Positions 25,529 through 34,654 of a stretch of DNA of 64,000 nt are shown here, piece after piece. A program made the position numbers and the translations under genes. Numbering within the stretch: position 1 is the first letter of the stretch; every line of letters starts with the position of its first letter. The notes below the pieces were generated by a model, which worked only from the letters and a program-made list of their open reading frames with translations, made no database searches and had not been told where the DNA came from. Origin of the DNA: JAFAMS01 sp049520515 (GTDB lineage Bacteria > Vulcanimicrobiota > Vulcanimicrobiia > Vulcanimicrobiales > Vulcanimicrobiaceae); the NCBI GenBank assembly GCA_049520515.1, contig JBEKPS010000001.1, positions 434,001-498,000 of the forward strand. The letters run 5' to 3'.

Positions 25529-27475
25529 TTACGGTATTGGTGTCGGCGGACTCGAGTCCCCGATCACGTGCGCGAGCACGGTATAGGCGTTTAGCCGCCC
25601 GCAGCCCTGATTCGGATCCGGTGCAGTCGGAATCCTAAGGTCATCAGCGTACGTACACAACAGGGTTTTCATCGCAGTTGCGTTGTTCGAATTTCCGGGC
25701 GTGCACATCGACGGGCTTACCGCGCAAACCAATGCGACGACGCCTGCAACGTGCGGCGTTGCTTGAGACGTTCCTTCGATCTGAACTCTGCAGTCGACCG
25801 TACCGGTCGTTAACGTGTAGTTTGGATAGTCTTGCGTGCATCCGCCCGTGAAGTTCATATCCTGCGAATTCGACATGTAGGGCGTCGACGTCCAGATATT
25901 TTCGATCCAATGGAACTCGTCGTTGTCGTTGATGTTGAGATTGGCGTCGCCGCCTGGTGCAACGATGCCCCACGACGTTGAGCTGCCAACCGTGTTGATG
26001 GTACCGGCGTTACTATACGATGCGACGTACTCGACCGGCACGCTGTTCGTGCCGCCGGCGTTGTTCCCGTTGCCCGCCCCATTGGGATAGCCGTTCGGAA
26101 AACCGTCGTCGAGGCCGGTCGCACCGACAGCGATTACGCCGGGATCACATCCTGGTGAATCGACAGGCTGCTTTGAGTTGCCAGAACTTTCGTTCCCGGC
26201 GGCTGCGACGACGATTACGCCAGCCGCGATCGCATCTGCGACCGCGGTGCCTTCCGTCATATCATCGTCCTGACCGCCAACGCAGCCGCCTCCGCCGAGG
26301 CTCAAACTAATGACGCTGGCGCCGGCGTTCGTGGCGTCCAGGATCGCATCAGCGATGTCCGGGGTATCCGCTCCGCATTGCGGATCGCTACTGTTATCGT
26401 TCGCGCAGCTGTCATCTGGAGTCGGAAAGACGCGGTATCCCATGATTCCACTGTTTCCGCCCGCACCGACGAAGCCGATGCCATTATTCGGACTCGCGGC
26501 AGCGATGCCCGTGACGTCGGTTCCGTGGCCCCATTCATCCGTTGTAAAATCACTCGTCGATTGCGGCCCGGTCGGGAAGCCGGCGCTGTTCGTCGGCGTG
26601 ATGAAGCAACGCTGGTATGTGATGCGACCCGCAAGCTCCGGATGAAGCGTGTCTTGGCCGGTGTCGATCATTGCGATCTTCGTGCTGGGCGAACCAAGAG
26701 CCGCAGTATTTGACGTGTATCCGCCACCGGGTACGCTATATCCGAAAGCGTACTCGAGCTTGATCGCGTGCATGTCCCACTGTCCGGGGACGTTTTCATT
26801 TTCATCGAACGGTTGCAAGCCGAGAACGGGTGACGTCCCTTCGTACGTTACAGGGTATTGAGGCGTCGGGTACGGCATCGGACTTTGGTCCGGCCCCGCC
26901 GTGGTGATTTGCCCTGCGTTGAATCCATCGAAATAGGGATCGCTCGGATAATGCGCCGCTGCAGTCATCGAATGGCGCCGCGGCCCGACCGGACCCACGC
27001 TGAGTACGCCGGACTGTTTGCGCAACGTCGCCATGGCGCTGCTCGCATTTGCGGGAGCAACTGACAAGACGTCGACGACCCTGTTGACGTGCGAAAAGTT
27101 AAAGCTACGGGCAAGCGTCCCGCCAGCGCTTTGCTCGCTGCGCGTAAACGCCGCGGTTGAGCGTTTGTAAGCGCTCGCGTCGTAGACAACTTCAATTCGG
27201 CCGATCGATGCGGTTGATGCAGTGCGCGCACCACGGATCGTCATATGCCGAACAGCGTCCAACCCTGTGCTACGACGCGCGATGGTGCTCGTGCCGTCAC
27301 TCGTGGGACACGTGAACGCTGCTGCCACGTTGCTCGTCGGCGACGGCGACGGCGAAGCCGTGGGCGTTGCTGTGGGATTCGTGCGGCCCGGGGTCGAGCC
27401 GCCGCCACCGCCGCCACCACAACCCGCAAACAACGATACGCAAATGACCAAAGCAAGCAACGCTCGATAATGCAC
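25529..27475 (-). CDS. Subtilisin-like serine protease (S8), lipoprotein
   Basis: Exported S8 protease of 648 residues. The signal ends in lipobox LFAGC (Cys19), followed by a poly-Gly and Thr/Pro linker, an N-terminal propeptide-like region (about 60-165) and the catalytic domain with Asp271 (MIDTGQD), His317 (WGHGTDVTG), oxyanion Asn428 (AAGNES) and Ser570 (GTSQATPHVAG). The triad is complete. GTG 27475 is the start that yields the signal peptide. It is a paralog of the protein at 28716, sharing propeptide, insertion and catalytic sequences; only a thiolase gene separates the two. Confidence 0.9.
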   Translation of the reverse strand: MHYRALLALVICVSLFAGCGGGGGGGSTPGRTNPTATPTASPSPSPTSNVAAAFTCPTSDGTSTIARRSTGLDAVRHMTIRGARTASTASIGRIEVVYDASAYKRSTAAFTRSEQSAGGTLARSFNFSHVNRVVDVLSVAPANASSAMATLRKQSGVLSVGPVGPRRHSMTAAAHYPSDPYFDGFNAGQITTAGPDQSPMPYPTPQYPVTYEGTSPVLGLQPFDENENVPGQWDMHAIKLEYAFGYSVPGGGYTSNTAALGSPSTKIAMIDTGQDTLHPELAGRITYQRCFITPTNSAGFPTGPQSTSDFTTDEWGHGTDVTGIAAASPNNGIGFVGAGGNSGIMGYRVFPTPDDSCANDNSSDPQCGADTPDIADAILDATNAGASVISLSLGGGGCVGGQDDDMTEGTAVADAIAAGVIVVAAAGNESSGNSKQPVDSPGCDPGVIAVGATGLDDGFPNGYPNGAGNGNNAGGTNSVPVEYVASYSNAGTINTVGSSTSWGIVAPGGDANLNINDNDEFHWIENIWTSTPYMSNSQDMNFTGGCTQDYPNYTLTTGTVDCRVQIEGTSQATPHVAGVVALVCAVSPSMCTPGNSNNATAMKTLLCTYADDLRIPTAPDPNQGCGRLNAYTVLAHVIGDSSPPTPIP

Positions 27476-27525
27476 ATTAGCAACTACCGTGCGCGCGCGT
27501 TTTCTTCCTATGTGAGCGAGTCGAT

Positions 27526-28719
27526 TTAACCGCGCTCGAAAAGCGTCGCGATACCTTGCCCCATGCCGATGCACATCGTCGCGATAGCGTAACGGCCGTC
27601 ACGTTTGTTAAGCTCGTGCAAAAGCGTCGTTGCAATACGTGCGCCGCTGCAGCCCAGCGGATGCCCGAGCGCAATTGCGCCGCCGTTCACGTTCACTTTT
27701 TCCGGATCGATGCGCAGCTCTTGTATGCAAGCGAGCGACTGCGCCGCGAACGCTTCGTTGAGCTCGACGAGATCGATATCGTCGATTGTTAGATCCGCAT
27801 TAGAAAGCACGCGCTGAGTCGCGCCGATCGGCCCAATGCCCATGATACTCGGATCGACACCATACACGCCGGTCGTGACGATACGCGCCATCGGTTCGAG
27901 CCCGTGCTTCTTGGCCGCTTTCGCGCTCATCAACAATAGCGCAGCGGCGCCGTCGTTGAGTCCGGACGAATTACCGGCTGTCACGGTGCCGCCGGGACGA
28001 AACGCAGGTTTGAGCTTGCGCAAATCTTCGATGGTTGTTTTCGGACGCGGATGCTCGTCGACGTCGAAGATTGCATCGGTCTTCCCGTTCTTGATCGCAA
28101 CGGGAATGAGCTGACTCTCGAAACGTCCGCTTTCCATCGCTTTGGCGCAGCGTTGTTGCGAGCGCAATGCAAACTCGTCTTGCGCTTCACGCGAGATGCC
28201 GAATTTGTCAGCAACGTTCTCCGCCGTCTCGCCCATCGCGATCGGCGGATAGACTTCGGCGAGCCGCGGATTCGTGAGACGATTGCCGAGCGTTGAATCA
28301 GCGATCTCGGGCGCGCGATCGAATGCTCTCTCCGCTTTGAGCAACACGAACGGAGCGCGCGACATCGATTCCGCGCCGCCCGCGATCACGATCTCCTCCG
28401 CGCCGACCATCACCGCGTGCGCGGCCGAGTTCAATGCTTGCAGGCTGCTCCCGCACAAGCGATTGAGAGTCGTCCCCGCAACCGTCGTCGGCAGGCCCGC
28501 AAGCAGCACGGCCATCCGCGCGACATTACGGCAATCTTCACCGGCTTGATTGGCCGCGCCCCAATAGACGTCTTCGATCAATGACGGATCGATCGGATTG
28601 CGCGCGAGCAAACCTTTGATCGCGATCGCGGACAAATCGTCCGGCCGCACCATCGAAAGAGCGCCGCCGTATCTGCCGATCGGAGTCCGAACGGCATCTA
28701 CGACGACGCACTCGATCAT
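27526..28719 (-). CDS. Acetyl-CoA C-acetyltransferase (thiolase)
   Basis: Thiolase of 397 residues that cleaves or forms 3-ketoacyl-CoA. Active-site elements: the nucleophilic cysteine in NRLCGSSLQAL near residue 88, NGGAIALGHPLGCSGARI (His) and CIGMGQGIA (second Cys). Its ATG overlaps the stop of the upstream subtilase gene by 4 bp, so it is translated from the same message as a protease, an unexpected partner. The downstream gene is the other subtilase, 51 bp away. Confidence 0.93.
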   Translation of the reverse strand: MIECVVVDAVRTPIGRYGGALSMVRPDDLSAIAIKGLLARNPIDPSLIEDVYWGAANQAGEDCRNVARMAVLLAGLPTTVAGTTLNRLCGSSLQALNSAAHAVMVGAEEIVIAGGAESMSRAPFVLLKAERAFDRAPEIADSTLGNRLTNPRLAEVYPPIAMGETAENVADKFGISREAQDEFALRSQQRCAKAMESGRFESQLIPVAIKNGKTDAIFDVDEHPRPKTTIEDLRKLKPAFRPGGTVTAGNSSGLNDGAAALLLMSAKAAKKHGLEPMARIVTTGVYGVDPSIMGIGPIGATQRVLSNADLTIDDIDLVELNEAFAAQSLACIQELRIDPEKVNVNGGAIALGHPLGCSGARIATTLLHELNKRDGRYAIATMCIGMGQGIATLFERG

Positions 28720-30530
28720 TGTGTAAAGGGCGCTGGTGGAGTCGGGTCGTTCAGCGCCGTCGCTACCGCAGTGTAGGCGTCAAGTCGTCCACAACCCTGA
28801 TTTGGATCGTTGATCGTGTCCGCCGACGCGCACAACAAATTTTTCATTGTCGTCGGATTGCAATCGGCGGCGTTGAGCCCACAGATGAGTGCTGCCACGC
28901 CAGCTACGTGCGGCGTTGCCTGCGAGGTTCCTGCGATCAGCGTCCGGCAATCGACCGGCGATGCCGTTGCCATAGAGTTCGGGTAATCGTCTGTGCACGT
29001 GCCTTGGAAATTCATGTCGTTCGCGTTCGCCATGTACGGCGTCGACGTCCAGATGTTTTCGATCCAGTGCAGGTCGTCGTTGTCCGTGCAGGCCGACGTC
29101 CCTGGACAATACGGATCACCGCCCGGAGCAACGATACCCCACGATGTTGGACTGTTCAGCGCGTTCGTCGAACCGGCGTTGCTATAGTACGCGACGTATT
29201 CTTGCGGAGCGCCTGTCGTGCCCGCGGGATGCGCGTTCCCTCCAGCACTCGAGCCGTTCTGCGTTCCATCATCAAGCCCGGTCGCGCCGACCGCGATCAC
29301 GCCCGTATCGCATCCGGGAGCATCCACGGGTTGTTTGCTCGACGTGCTCGTGCTTTCATTGCCGGCCGCGGCGACGAGGATGACGTTGTGCGCGACTGCG
29401 TTCGCGATTGCCGTACCCTCGGTCGTATCAGGATCGACCCCCGGGGTCGTGCAACCGGGACCACCAAAACTCATCGAGATAACGCTCGCACCGTTTGCGA
29501 CCGCGTCGTTGATCGCCGATGCAATGTCGGTGGTGTCGGCACCACAGACCGTATCGGTCGAATTCGGATTGGCGCAGTTGTCGTCGGGCGTCGGGAAGAC
29601 GCGATACGCCATGATTCCAATGTTGCCGCCGGCGGATGCAAATCCGAGATCGGTTGGATGCGAACCGGACGGATTCGTAACGTTACCGGCGATACCGGTG
29701 ACATCGGTGCCGTGCCCTTGCGGATCCGTCGAGAAGTTGGAGACGGATTGCGACGTACCGGTTGCGTTCGAGATGAAGCATTTCTGGTAAACGATGTTGC
29801 CTGCAAGGTCTGGGTGCAGCGTGTCCTGCCCGGTGTCGATCACCGCAAGTTTGACACTATGCGTGCCAAGGGCGTTGGGGTTGGGGCCTCCGGCAGTGTT
29901 CGCTTGCGTATAACCGTAGGCGTACTCCATGCGAATCGCGTGCATGTCCCACTGACCCGGAATTTGCGCTGCCTCATAGAACGGCGCCGCGGTCGCCCCG
30001 GTAAAGCCCGGGAAGTAGTTGTTGCTAGCCATCAACTGTGTCGACGTAAGGCTGTAACGCCGCTGCCCGGTCGCCGTTACGCTCAACACTCCGGTTTGCG
30101 CGCGCAGCGTCGTCATGGCGGCCAGCGCTTGCGACGGCGCGACCGTGAGGACGTGAATCGTCTTGCCAAGGGTCGGATAATCGAAGGTCGTCGTCAGCGT
30201 CGAACCGGCACTGCTCTCGGCACGTGCAAAGGATGCAGCCGAACGATTGAGCGCACTGCGATCGTATTCAACGGCGATGCGGCTGATCGACGCGAGATTC
30301 GCCTTCGGCGCGCGCAGGATTGCACGGCGCGTCGCCTCCGCTCCGGTGACCGCGCCGCTGCGTGCCACCGAGTTCGAGCCGTCGCTGCTCGGGCACGTAT
30401 AGTCGGAAACGACTCCCGTCGGACTCGGATTAGGGTTTGGACTCGAGCCGCCGCCTCCGCCTCCGCATGCTGGGAGTACGAGCGTCATGCCTATCGCTAG
30501 AGCTAGCAATGCACGCATCGAAGACGTCAT
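28716..30530 (-). CDS. Subtilisin-like serine protease (S8), lipoprotein
   Basis: Exported S8 protease of 604 residues and paralog of the protein at 25529. The lipobox is LPAC (Cys22) followed by poly-Gly and a Pro/Asn linker, then a propeptide-like region and the catalytic triad Asp232 (VIDTGQD), His273 (QGHGTDVTG) and Ser536 (GTSQATPHVAG), with oxyanion Asn391. ATG 30530 (MTSSMRALLALAIG) is preceded by AAGG; ATG 30518 is also possible. Confidence 0.9.
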   Translation of the reverse strand: MTSSMRALLALAIGMTLVLPACGGGGGGSSPNPNPSPTGVVSDYTCPSSDGSNSVARSGAVTGAEATRRAILRAPKANLASISRIAVEYDRSALNRSAASFARAESSAGSTLTTTFDYPTLGKTIHVLTVAPSQALAAMTTLRAQTGVLSVTATGQRRYSLTSTQLMASNNYFPGFTGATAAPFYEAAQIPGQWDMHAIRMEYAYGYTQANTAGGPNPNALGTHSVKLAVIDTGQDTLHPDLAGNIVYQKCFISNATGTSQSVSNFSTDPQGHGTDVTGIAGNVTNPSGSHPTDLGFASAGGNIGIMAYRVFPTPDDNCANPNSTDTVCGADTTDIASAINDAVANGASVISMSFGGPGCTTPGVDPDTTEGTAIANAVAHNVILVAAAGNESTSTSSKQPVDAPGCDTGVIAVGATGLDDGTQNGSSAGGNAHPAGTTGAPQEYVAYYSNAGSTNALNSPTSWGIVAPGGDPYCPGTSACTDNDDLHWIENIWTSTPYMANANDMNFQGTCTDDYPNSMATASPVDCRTLIAGTSQATPHVAGVAALICGLNAADCNPTTMKNLLCASADTINDPNQGCGRLDAYTAVATALNDPTPPAPFTQ

Positions 30531-30725
30531 CCGAACCTTACTTTCCTTATGAAGCACCACGCGCCGGTTGCCAACATAGCACGCGAATTCTCAGTCAATC
30601 CTGAAAGCCGTGTTAAGGCCTAGCCCATACGTCCCCACATTTCTGGCGAAAACAACCGAGCCGTAGGCGGCTGCGTATGGCTGTCGAAACAAGCGCTAAC
30701 CACGAGGAGTAGGGGGAACAACACG

Positions 30726-32801
30726 GTGAGGCTGCGGGAGCTAATCCGGTGGAATTCTCTCGCAACGCAAGTTTTGGCTGTTGCGATGGCGTCGCTTCTC
30801 GCCTTTACGGCCGTGCTGCTGTTCGTCGTCGATAATACGGTCCGCGACTCGGTCGAAAAAGAGATTTCGAGCCAGGTCGACGTCGCGCAGCGCACGGCCT
30901 CCACGCTGCTCGGTGTGCATGGCGGGACGCCGGTTGTGATTGGGCACACGCTGCAGTTCGGCGGCTGGATCGCCAACAACGACGTCGAGCTCGTCAACAA
31001 TGTGAAGAAGATCACCGGCTGTGACGCCACGATCTACGAGATGGAGAACGGCGTCCCGATCGCGATCTCGACGACCCTGCAGCAGAACGGCAAATCGATC
31101 ATCGGCTCCGAGCTTACGGGTCTGCCACGCAATGCGATCGACGTTGAGCGGCCGTATCGCGGCTACGTTCCTTTTAATGGGCAGATGTATATCGCCGCGT
31201 ACGAGCCCATCATCGACGACGCGCACCACATGGTCGGCGTGCTCTTCACGGCCAAGCCGGCGACCGCGCTTGCTAATGCCGCCCAGCTGACCTTCTTCCG
31301 CGTCGCCGCGATCTCGCTGGGTGCCCTGATCGTCATCCTGGCGCTCATCTTCTGGTTCTTGCGCTACATCCGCCGCGATGCGTTTCAACTTGCGACGACG
31401 GCGCGTGCACTCGCGAGCGGCATTCTTGACGATACGTCCGACATTCATTCGCAAAACGAGCTGGGTGAGATCGCAGACGCGTTCGATGAGATGATCGCCT
31501 ACCAGCGCGAGATGGCGGTGACGGCCGAAGCTATTGCAGCGGGCGACCTCGCGACAACGATCGAGCCGCACGCACCCGGCGATCGCCTTGGAAACGCGCT
31601 GGCGCGCATGAATCAAAATCTCGCGCTCGTCGTCGGGCAGATCCAGCGCACGTCCGACTCGCTCGCAGCCAGCTCGACACAACTCGGCTCGACCTCGGAG
31701 CGCTCGAGCAAGATGGTTGCCGAAGCGACGATCGCGATGGCTGGTCTGGCGAAAGGCTACGATGCGCTCAGCGAAGCGGCGACGACGTTGGATACAATGG
31801 TTCGCCAATTCTCGATCGGCGTCGACGCGATCGCGCGCGGTGCCGTCGATCAAGCCGCGCAGGTTAGCACGGCGTCCAAAGACGCAACGCGGATGTTCGA
31901 AGACGTCGAACGCCTCGCGCACATCTCGATGACGCTTGCAGCCGCCGGCGTACAAACGAAGACCGCTGCCGCCAGCGGCGAGCGCGCCGTCGCCGATACG
32001 GTCGAAGAGATGTATCAGATCGCCGACGCCGTACGCGCCGCGACCGACAAGATCAACGAGCTCGAGACGCTCAGCGCACAGATTGGCTCGATCGTCGAAG
32101 CCGTCGACGAAATCGCCGAACAGACGAACCTGCTCGCGCTCAACGCGGCAATCGAAGCCGCGCGCGCGGGCGAACACGGTCGCGGCTTCGCCGTCGTCGC
32201 CGACGAAGTGCGCAAGCTCGCCGAGCGTTCGGCGTCCGAGAACAAGCAGATCGGCCAACTCGTGCGCGAGGTGCAGGCGCGGACGCGCGATGCCGTCAGC
32301 GCGGTCGTCGCGGGCGGCGAGAAAGTCTCGAGCGGTACCGAGAAGGCCGTGATCGGCGGCGCGGCACTGCGCGAAATTTTACAAAGCGTCGAACAGACGG
32401 TACAGCAAGTCTCCGAGATCGCCGAAGCGACCGGCGTGATGGCGCGGAGCGCCAAGAGCCTCACCGACTCGATTAGCTCGATCAGCGACGTCGTCGAAGA
32501 GAACTCCGCCGGTACCAAACAGATGGCGGCGCAGACGACCGACATCACAGCCTCGATCGGCTCGATCGCCGCAACCAGCGCACAGCACCGGATGGAAGCC
32601 GAACGCGTCGCGCGGATCTCGTTTGACGTCCGTGCGCAGGTCGAGCAAGTCCAAGAACAGGCGACGGAGCTCGACGAGACGGCGCGGACGCTCCGCCGGC
32701 TGACGACGCAGTTCACGACCGACGGAAACGGCCAGCGTCAGCTGACGGCGGCCGACGTCCCCGCGCTTTCCAGCAACGCACCGAGGGCGTCCGCGAGCTG
32801 A
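30726..32801 (+). CDS. Methyl-accepting chemotaxis protein
   Basis: Chemoreceptor of 691 residues: a transmembrane helix near 18-38, a periplasmic Cache-type domain (about 40-180), a second helix near 190-213, a HAMP region and a long signalling coiled coil whose tip carries the canonical NAAIEAARAGEHGRGFAVVA. GTG 30726 follows AGGGGG. No che or flagellar genes lie in the window, so it is an orphan receptor. Its last 64 bases overlap the convergent hydrolase gene. Confidence 0.92.
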   Translation: MRLRELIRWNSLATQVLAVAMASLLAFTAVLLFVVDNTVRDSVEKEISSQVDVAQRTASTLLGVHGGTPVVIGHTLQFGGWIANNDVELVNNVKKITGCDATIYEMENGVPIAISTTLQQNGKSIIGSELTGLPRNAIDVERPYRGYVPFNGQMYIAAYEPIIDDAHHMVGVLFTAKPATALANAAQLTFFRVAAISLGALIVILALIFWFLRYIRRDAFQLATTARALASGILDDTSDIHSQNELGEIADAFDEMIAYQREMAVTAEAIAAGDLATTIEPHAPGDRLGNALARMNQNLALVVGQIQRTSDSLAASSTQLGSTSERSSKMVAEATIAMAGLAKGYDALSEAATTLDTMVRQFSIGVDAIARGAVDQAAQVSTASKDATRMFEDVERLAHISMTLAAAGVQTKTAAASGERAVADTVEEMYQIADAVRAATDKINELETLSAQIGSIVEAVDEIAEQTNLLALNAAIEAARAGEHGRGFAVVADEVRKLAERSASENKQIGQLVREVQARTRDAVSAVVAGGEKVSSGTEKAVIGGAALREILQSVEQTVQQVSEIAEATGVMARSAKSLTDSISSISDVVEENSAGTKQMAAQTTDITASIGSIAATSAQHRMEAERVARISFDVRAQVEQVQEQATELDETARTLRRLTTQFTTDGNGQRQLTAADVPALSSNAPRASAS

Positions 32802-33550
32802 TCCGCGGCCTCGTACATCGGCATGTGTCCGCAGCCCGCAAACGTCGCGAGCTGCGCGCTCGGAATACGCGGCACGACGTCGAGGGCTTCGGCATACCCC
32901 ATGATCGCGTCTTGATCGCCGATCGCAAATAAAAACGGAACGTCGATGTCGTCAACGAGATCGCGCGCATCGACACGTTGCGCCGCGCCGCGCAAATGCG
33001 CAGCTGCGCCGTGCGGATCTGTTCGACCGCACAATTGGCGCATTTCCTCAATTAATTGAGGGTTTTCCTTATATACGGCGGGCGCGAAGAACCGCGGAAT
33101 AAACGCGTCTACGACCGGCGCGATGCCGTCGCGTTCGGCACGATCTGCAAGCACGTAACGATCGCGCGCGGCTTCTTCGGTGTCGTTCACGAAGCGGCTG
33201 CCGACGAGTCCGAGCGCGTCGACGCGTTCGCGGAACATCCGGAAGAATGCGAGCGCGACGTAGCCGCCGAGTGAGTGTCCGACGACCGTCGCAGAGGCGA
33301 TGCGATTGGCGTCGAGCAGTGCTGCGATGTCGGCCGCGAGCGCTTCGATCAGATACGGACCGGGCGTTACCGACGAGCGTCCGAGTCCGCGCAAATCCGG
33401 ACGGATGACACGCGCGCGCGGCGTGAGCGCGGGCACAATTCCATCCCAGATCGAGTGATCGAGTAAGAAGCCGTGGATGAGGATGACGGCGTGTCCGGTG
33501 CCGTCATCAGCGTACGAAAGTGTGCCGCCGTCGATCGGAATCGTCTGCAT
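32738..33550 (-). CDS. Alpha/beta hydrolase
   Basis: Cytoplasmic alpha/beta-fold hydrolase of 270 residues. The oxyanion strand is LIHGFLLDHSIW, the nucleophile elbow GHSLGG (Ser near residue 94), the acid probably in GDQDAI and the base in GCGHMPM. The pattern fits esterase, lactonase or haloperoxidase-like members such as 3-oxoadipate enol-lactonase relatives; the substrate cannot be set. Its 3' end overlaps the chemoreceptor gene by 64 bp. Confidence 0.87.
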   Translation of the reverse strand: MQTIPIDGGTLSYADDGTGHAVILIHGFLLDHSIWDGIVPALTPRARVIRPDLRGLGRSSVTPGPYLIEALAADIAALLDANRIASATVVGHSLGGYVALAFFRMFRERVDALGLVGSRFVNDTEEAARDRYVLADRAERDGIAPVVDAFIPRFFAPAVYKENPQLIEEMRQLCGRTDPHGAAAHLRGAAQRVDARDLVDDIDVPFLFAIGDQDAIMGYAEALDVVPRIPSAQLATFAGCGHMPMYEAADQLADALGALLESAGTSAAVS

Positions 33551-33609
33551 GTTTTGCGGCTTTGCGTCGTCGACAACGTCGTGCCTTCCTGCGTTTTGAC
33601 ATACGACAT

Positions 33610-33639
33610 TTGCAACAGCAGCCGAATTTGTGCTATAAC
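33610..33639 (+). promoter_or_regulatory. Promoter of the histone-H1-like gene
   Basis: TTGCAA (33610-33615), an 18-bp spacer and TATAAC (33634-33639) with an extended -10 TG at 33631-33632. Transcription would start near 33646, giving a leader of about 58 bases before ATG 33704. Confidence 0.6.
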
Positions 33640-33703
33640 ATAAGCAATCACACCGGCGTTACGCCGGGTCGCTCGCCCTTTGGGTTGAGCAGAAAGGACC
33701 CTC

Positions 33704-33871
33704 ATGGCTACGAAGAAACGCAAAAAGAAAGCGTCGAAGAAAAAGGCTGCAGCACCGAAGCGCCGCAAGAAGGCCGCTAAGAAGACTGCATCCCGCAAGA
33801 AGGCGCGCAAGGCTCCCGCCAAAAAGAGCAAGCGCCGCAAGGCTTCTCGCCGCAAAAAGAAGGCAGCTTAG
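33704..33871 (+). CDS. Histone-H1-like lysine/alanine-rich protein
   Basis: A 55-residue protein made almost wholly of Lys, Arg and Ala with a few Ser, Thr and Pro, beginning MATKKRKKKASKKK and ending RRKKKAA. It resembles the C-terminal tails of histone H1 and the chlamydial Hc proteins, and the tail of the HU protein at 18476. It should bind DNA or RNA non-specifically. Support for being real: AGAAAGGA before the ATG, a promoter at 33610 and a strong terminator just downstream. Short K/A-rich frames can arise by composition alone, but here all signals agree. Confidence 0.82.
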   Translation: MATKKRKKKASKKKAAAPKRRKKAAKKTASRKKARKAPAKKSKRRKASRRKKKAA

Positions 33872-33899
33872 TAAGCTCCCTTCTCTAGAAACAGCAAAG

Positions 33900-33931
33900 G
33901 CGAGTCGCAAATCTGCGACTCGCTCTTTTTT
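33900..33931 (+). terminator. Intrinsic terminator after the histone-H1-like gene
   Basis: A perfect 10-bp stem GCGAGTCGCA / TGCGACTCGC around the loop AATC, followed by TCTTTTTT. The T-tract ends directly before an ATG (33932) of the next gene. Confidence 0.88.
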
Positions 33932-33943
33932 ATGGAAAATACA

Positions 33944-34654
33944 ATGTATCTCGACGATCTACCCGATGCCGCAGTAGCGCAAAAAATCAAGGCCACTGCG
34001 CACGGGCGCGCCATTACCGAAAATGGCAAAGCTCTTGGCGTGGCGTTCACCGGCGATGGCAAACTCGTGCCGGAATCATGGATCGTGCGGTTCGATATTG
34101 CCGAAGGCCAGGACGGGCGCAAGCTGCTCGCCGACGCCTTCGTCGCAACCGGCGCCACATTGATCTGGTACTTCGGCGGCGACGTCTCGACGCGCCAAGC
34201 CGTCAACGATCTCGGCATGGAGTCGACACCGCACACGGGCGTGTTCGTCCGGCGGGCGGAGCCGATCCAACGGGATGGCGAGCTCAACTTGCGCGCAGCA
34301 TCCGAAATGGACGCGCGCACGCGCCAGCTCATCTCTCGCCATGTCGAGCACTACGATGCGCCGCGCTTTGCGGCCGCGCTCGCCGGCGGCGAGATTGTCG
34401 GCTATGCGATTCTCCAAGAGCTGACGTCAACGTGGAGCGAGGTCAGCGTGTTCGTGTTTCCGGCGGGCCGCCGTCACGGCTACGGCGCTGAAATCTTGGC
34501 GCGCTCGGCAGATGCTGCCGAGCACACCGGGCGAATGGTGTGCGCCGCGGTTCCATACGCTGATACCGCATCACGCTCGGTGCTCGAGCGGGCCGGCTTC
34601 CGGCTCGCGGACTACTACTTCACCGCAAAGCCGAAACCGAAGTCTCAGCCCTGA
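33944..34654 (+). CDS. GNAT-family N-acetyltransferase
   Basis: A 236-residue protein with a GNAT domain in its C-terminal half: VSVFVFPAGRRHGYGAEI fits the acetyl-CoA pyrophosphate loop, and SVLERAGFRLADYY the final strand. The N-terminal half may be a second, degenerate GNAT fold. ATG 33944 is preferred because GGAAA precedes it; ATG 33932 lies at the end of the terminator. Substrate unknown. It overlaps the convergent antiporter gene by 10 bp. Confidence 0.78.
   Translation: MYLDDLPDAAVAQKIKATAHGRAITENGKALGVAFTGDGKLVPESWIVRFDIAEGQDGRKLLADAFVATGATLIWYFGGDVSTRQAVNDLGMESTPHTGVFVRRAEPIQRDGELNLRAASEMDARTRQLISRHVEHYDAPRFAAALAGGEIVGYAILQELTSTWSEVSVFVFPAGRRHGYGAEILARSADAAEHTGRMVCAAVPYADTASRSVLERAGFRLADYYFTAKPKPKSQP

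Noticed and set aside
30620..30725. Possible cyclic-di-GMP riboswitch before the chemoreceptor gene
   Set aside because: A small GCCG/CGGC hairpin and GCGTATGGCTGTCGAAAC looked suggestive, but the conserved tetraloop-receptor and the full GEMM core are not present.
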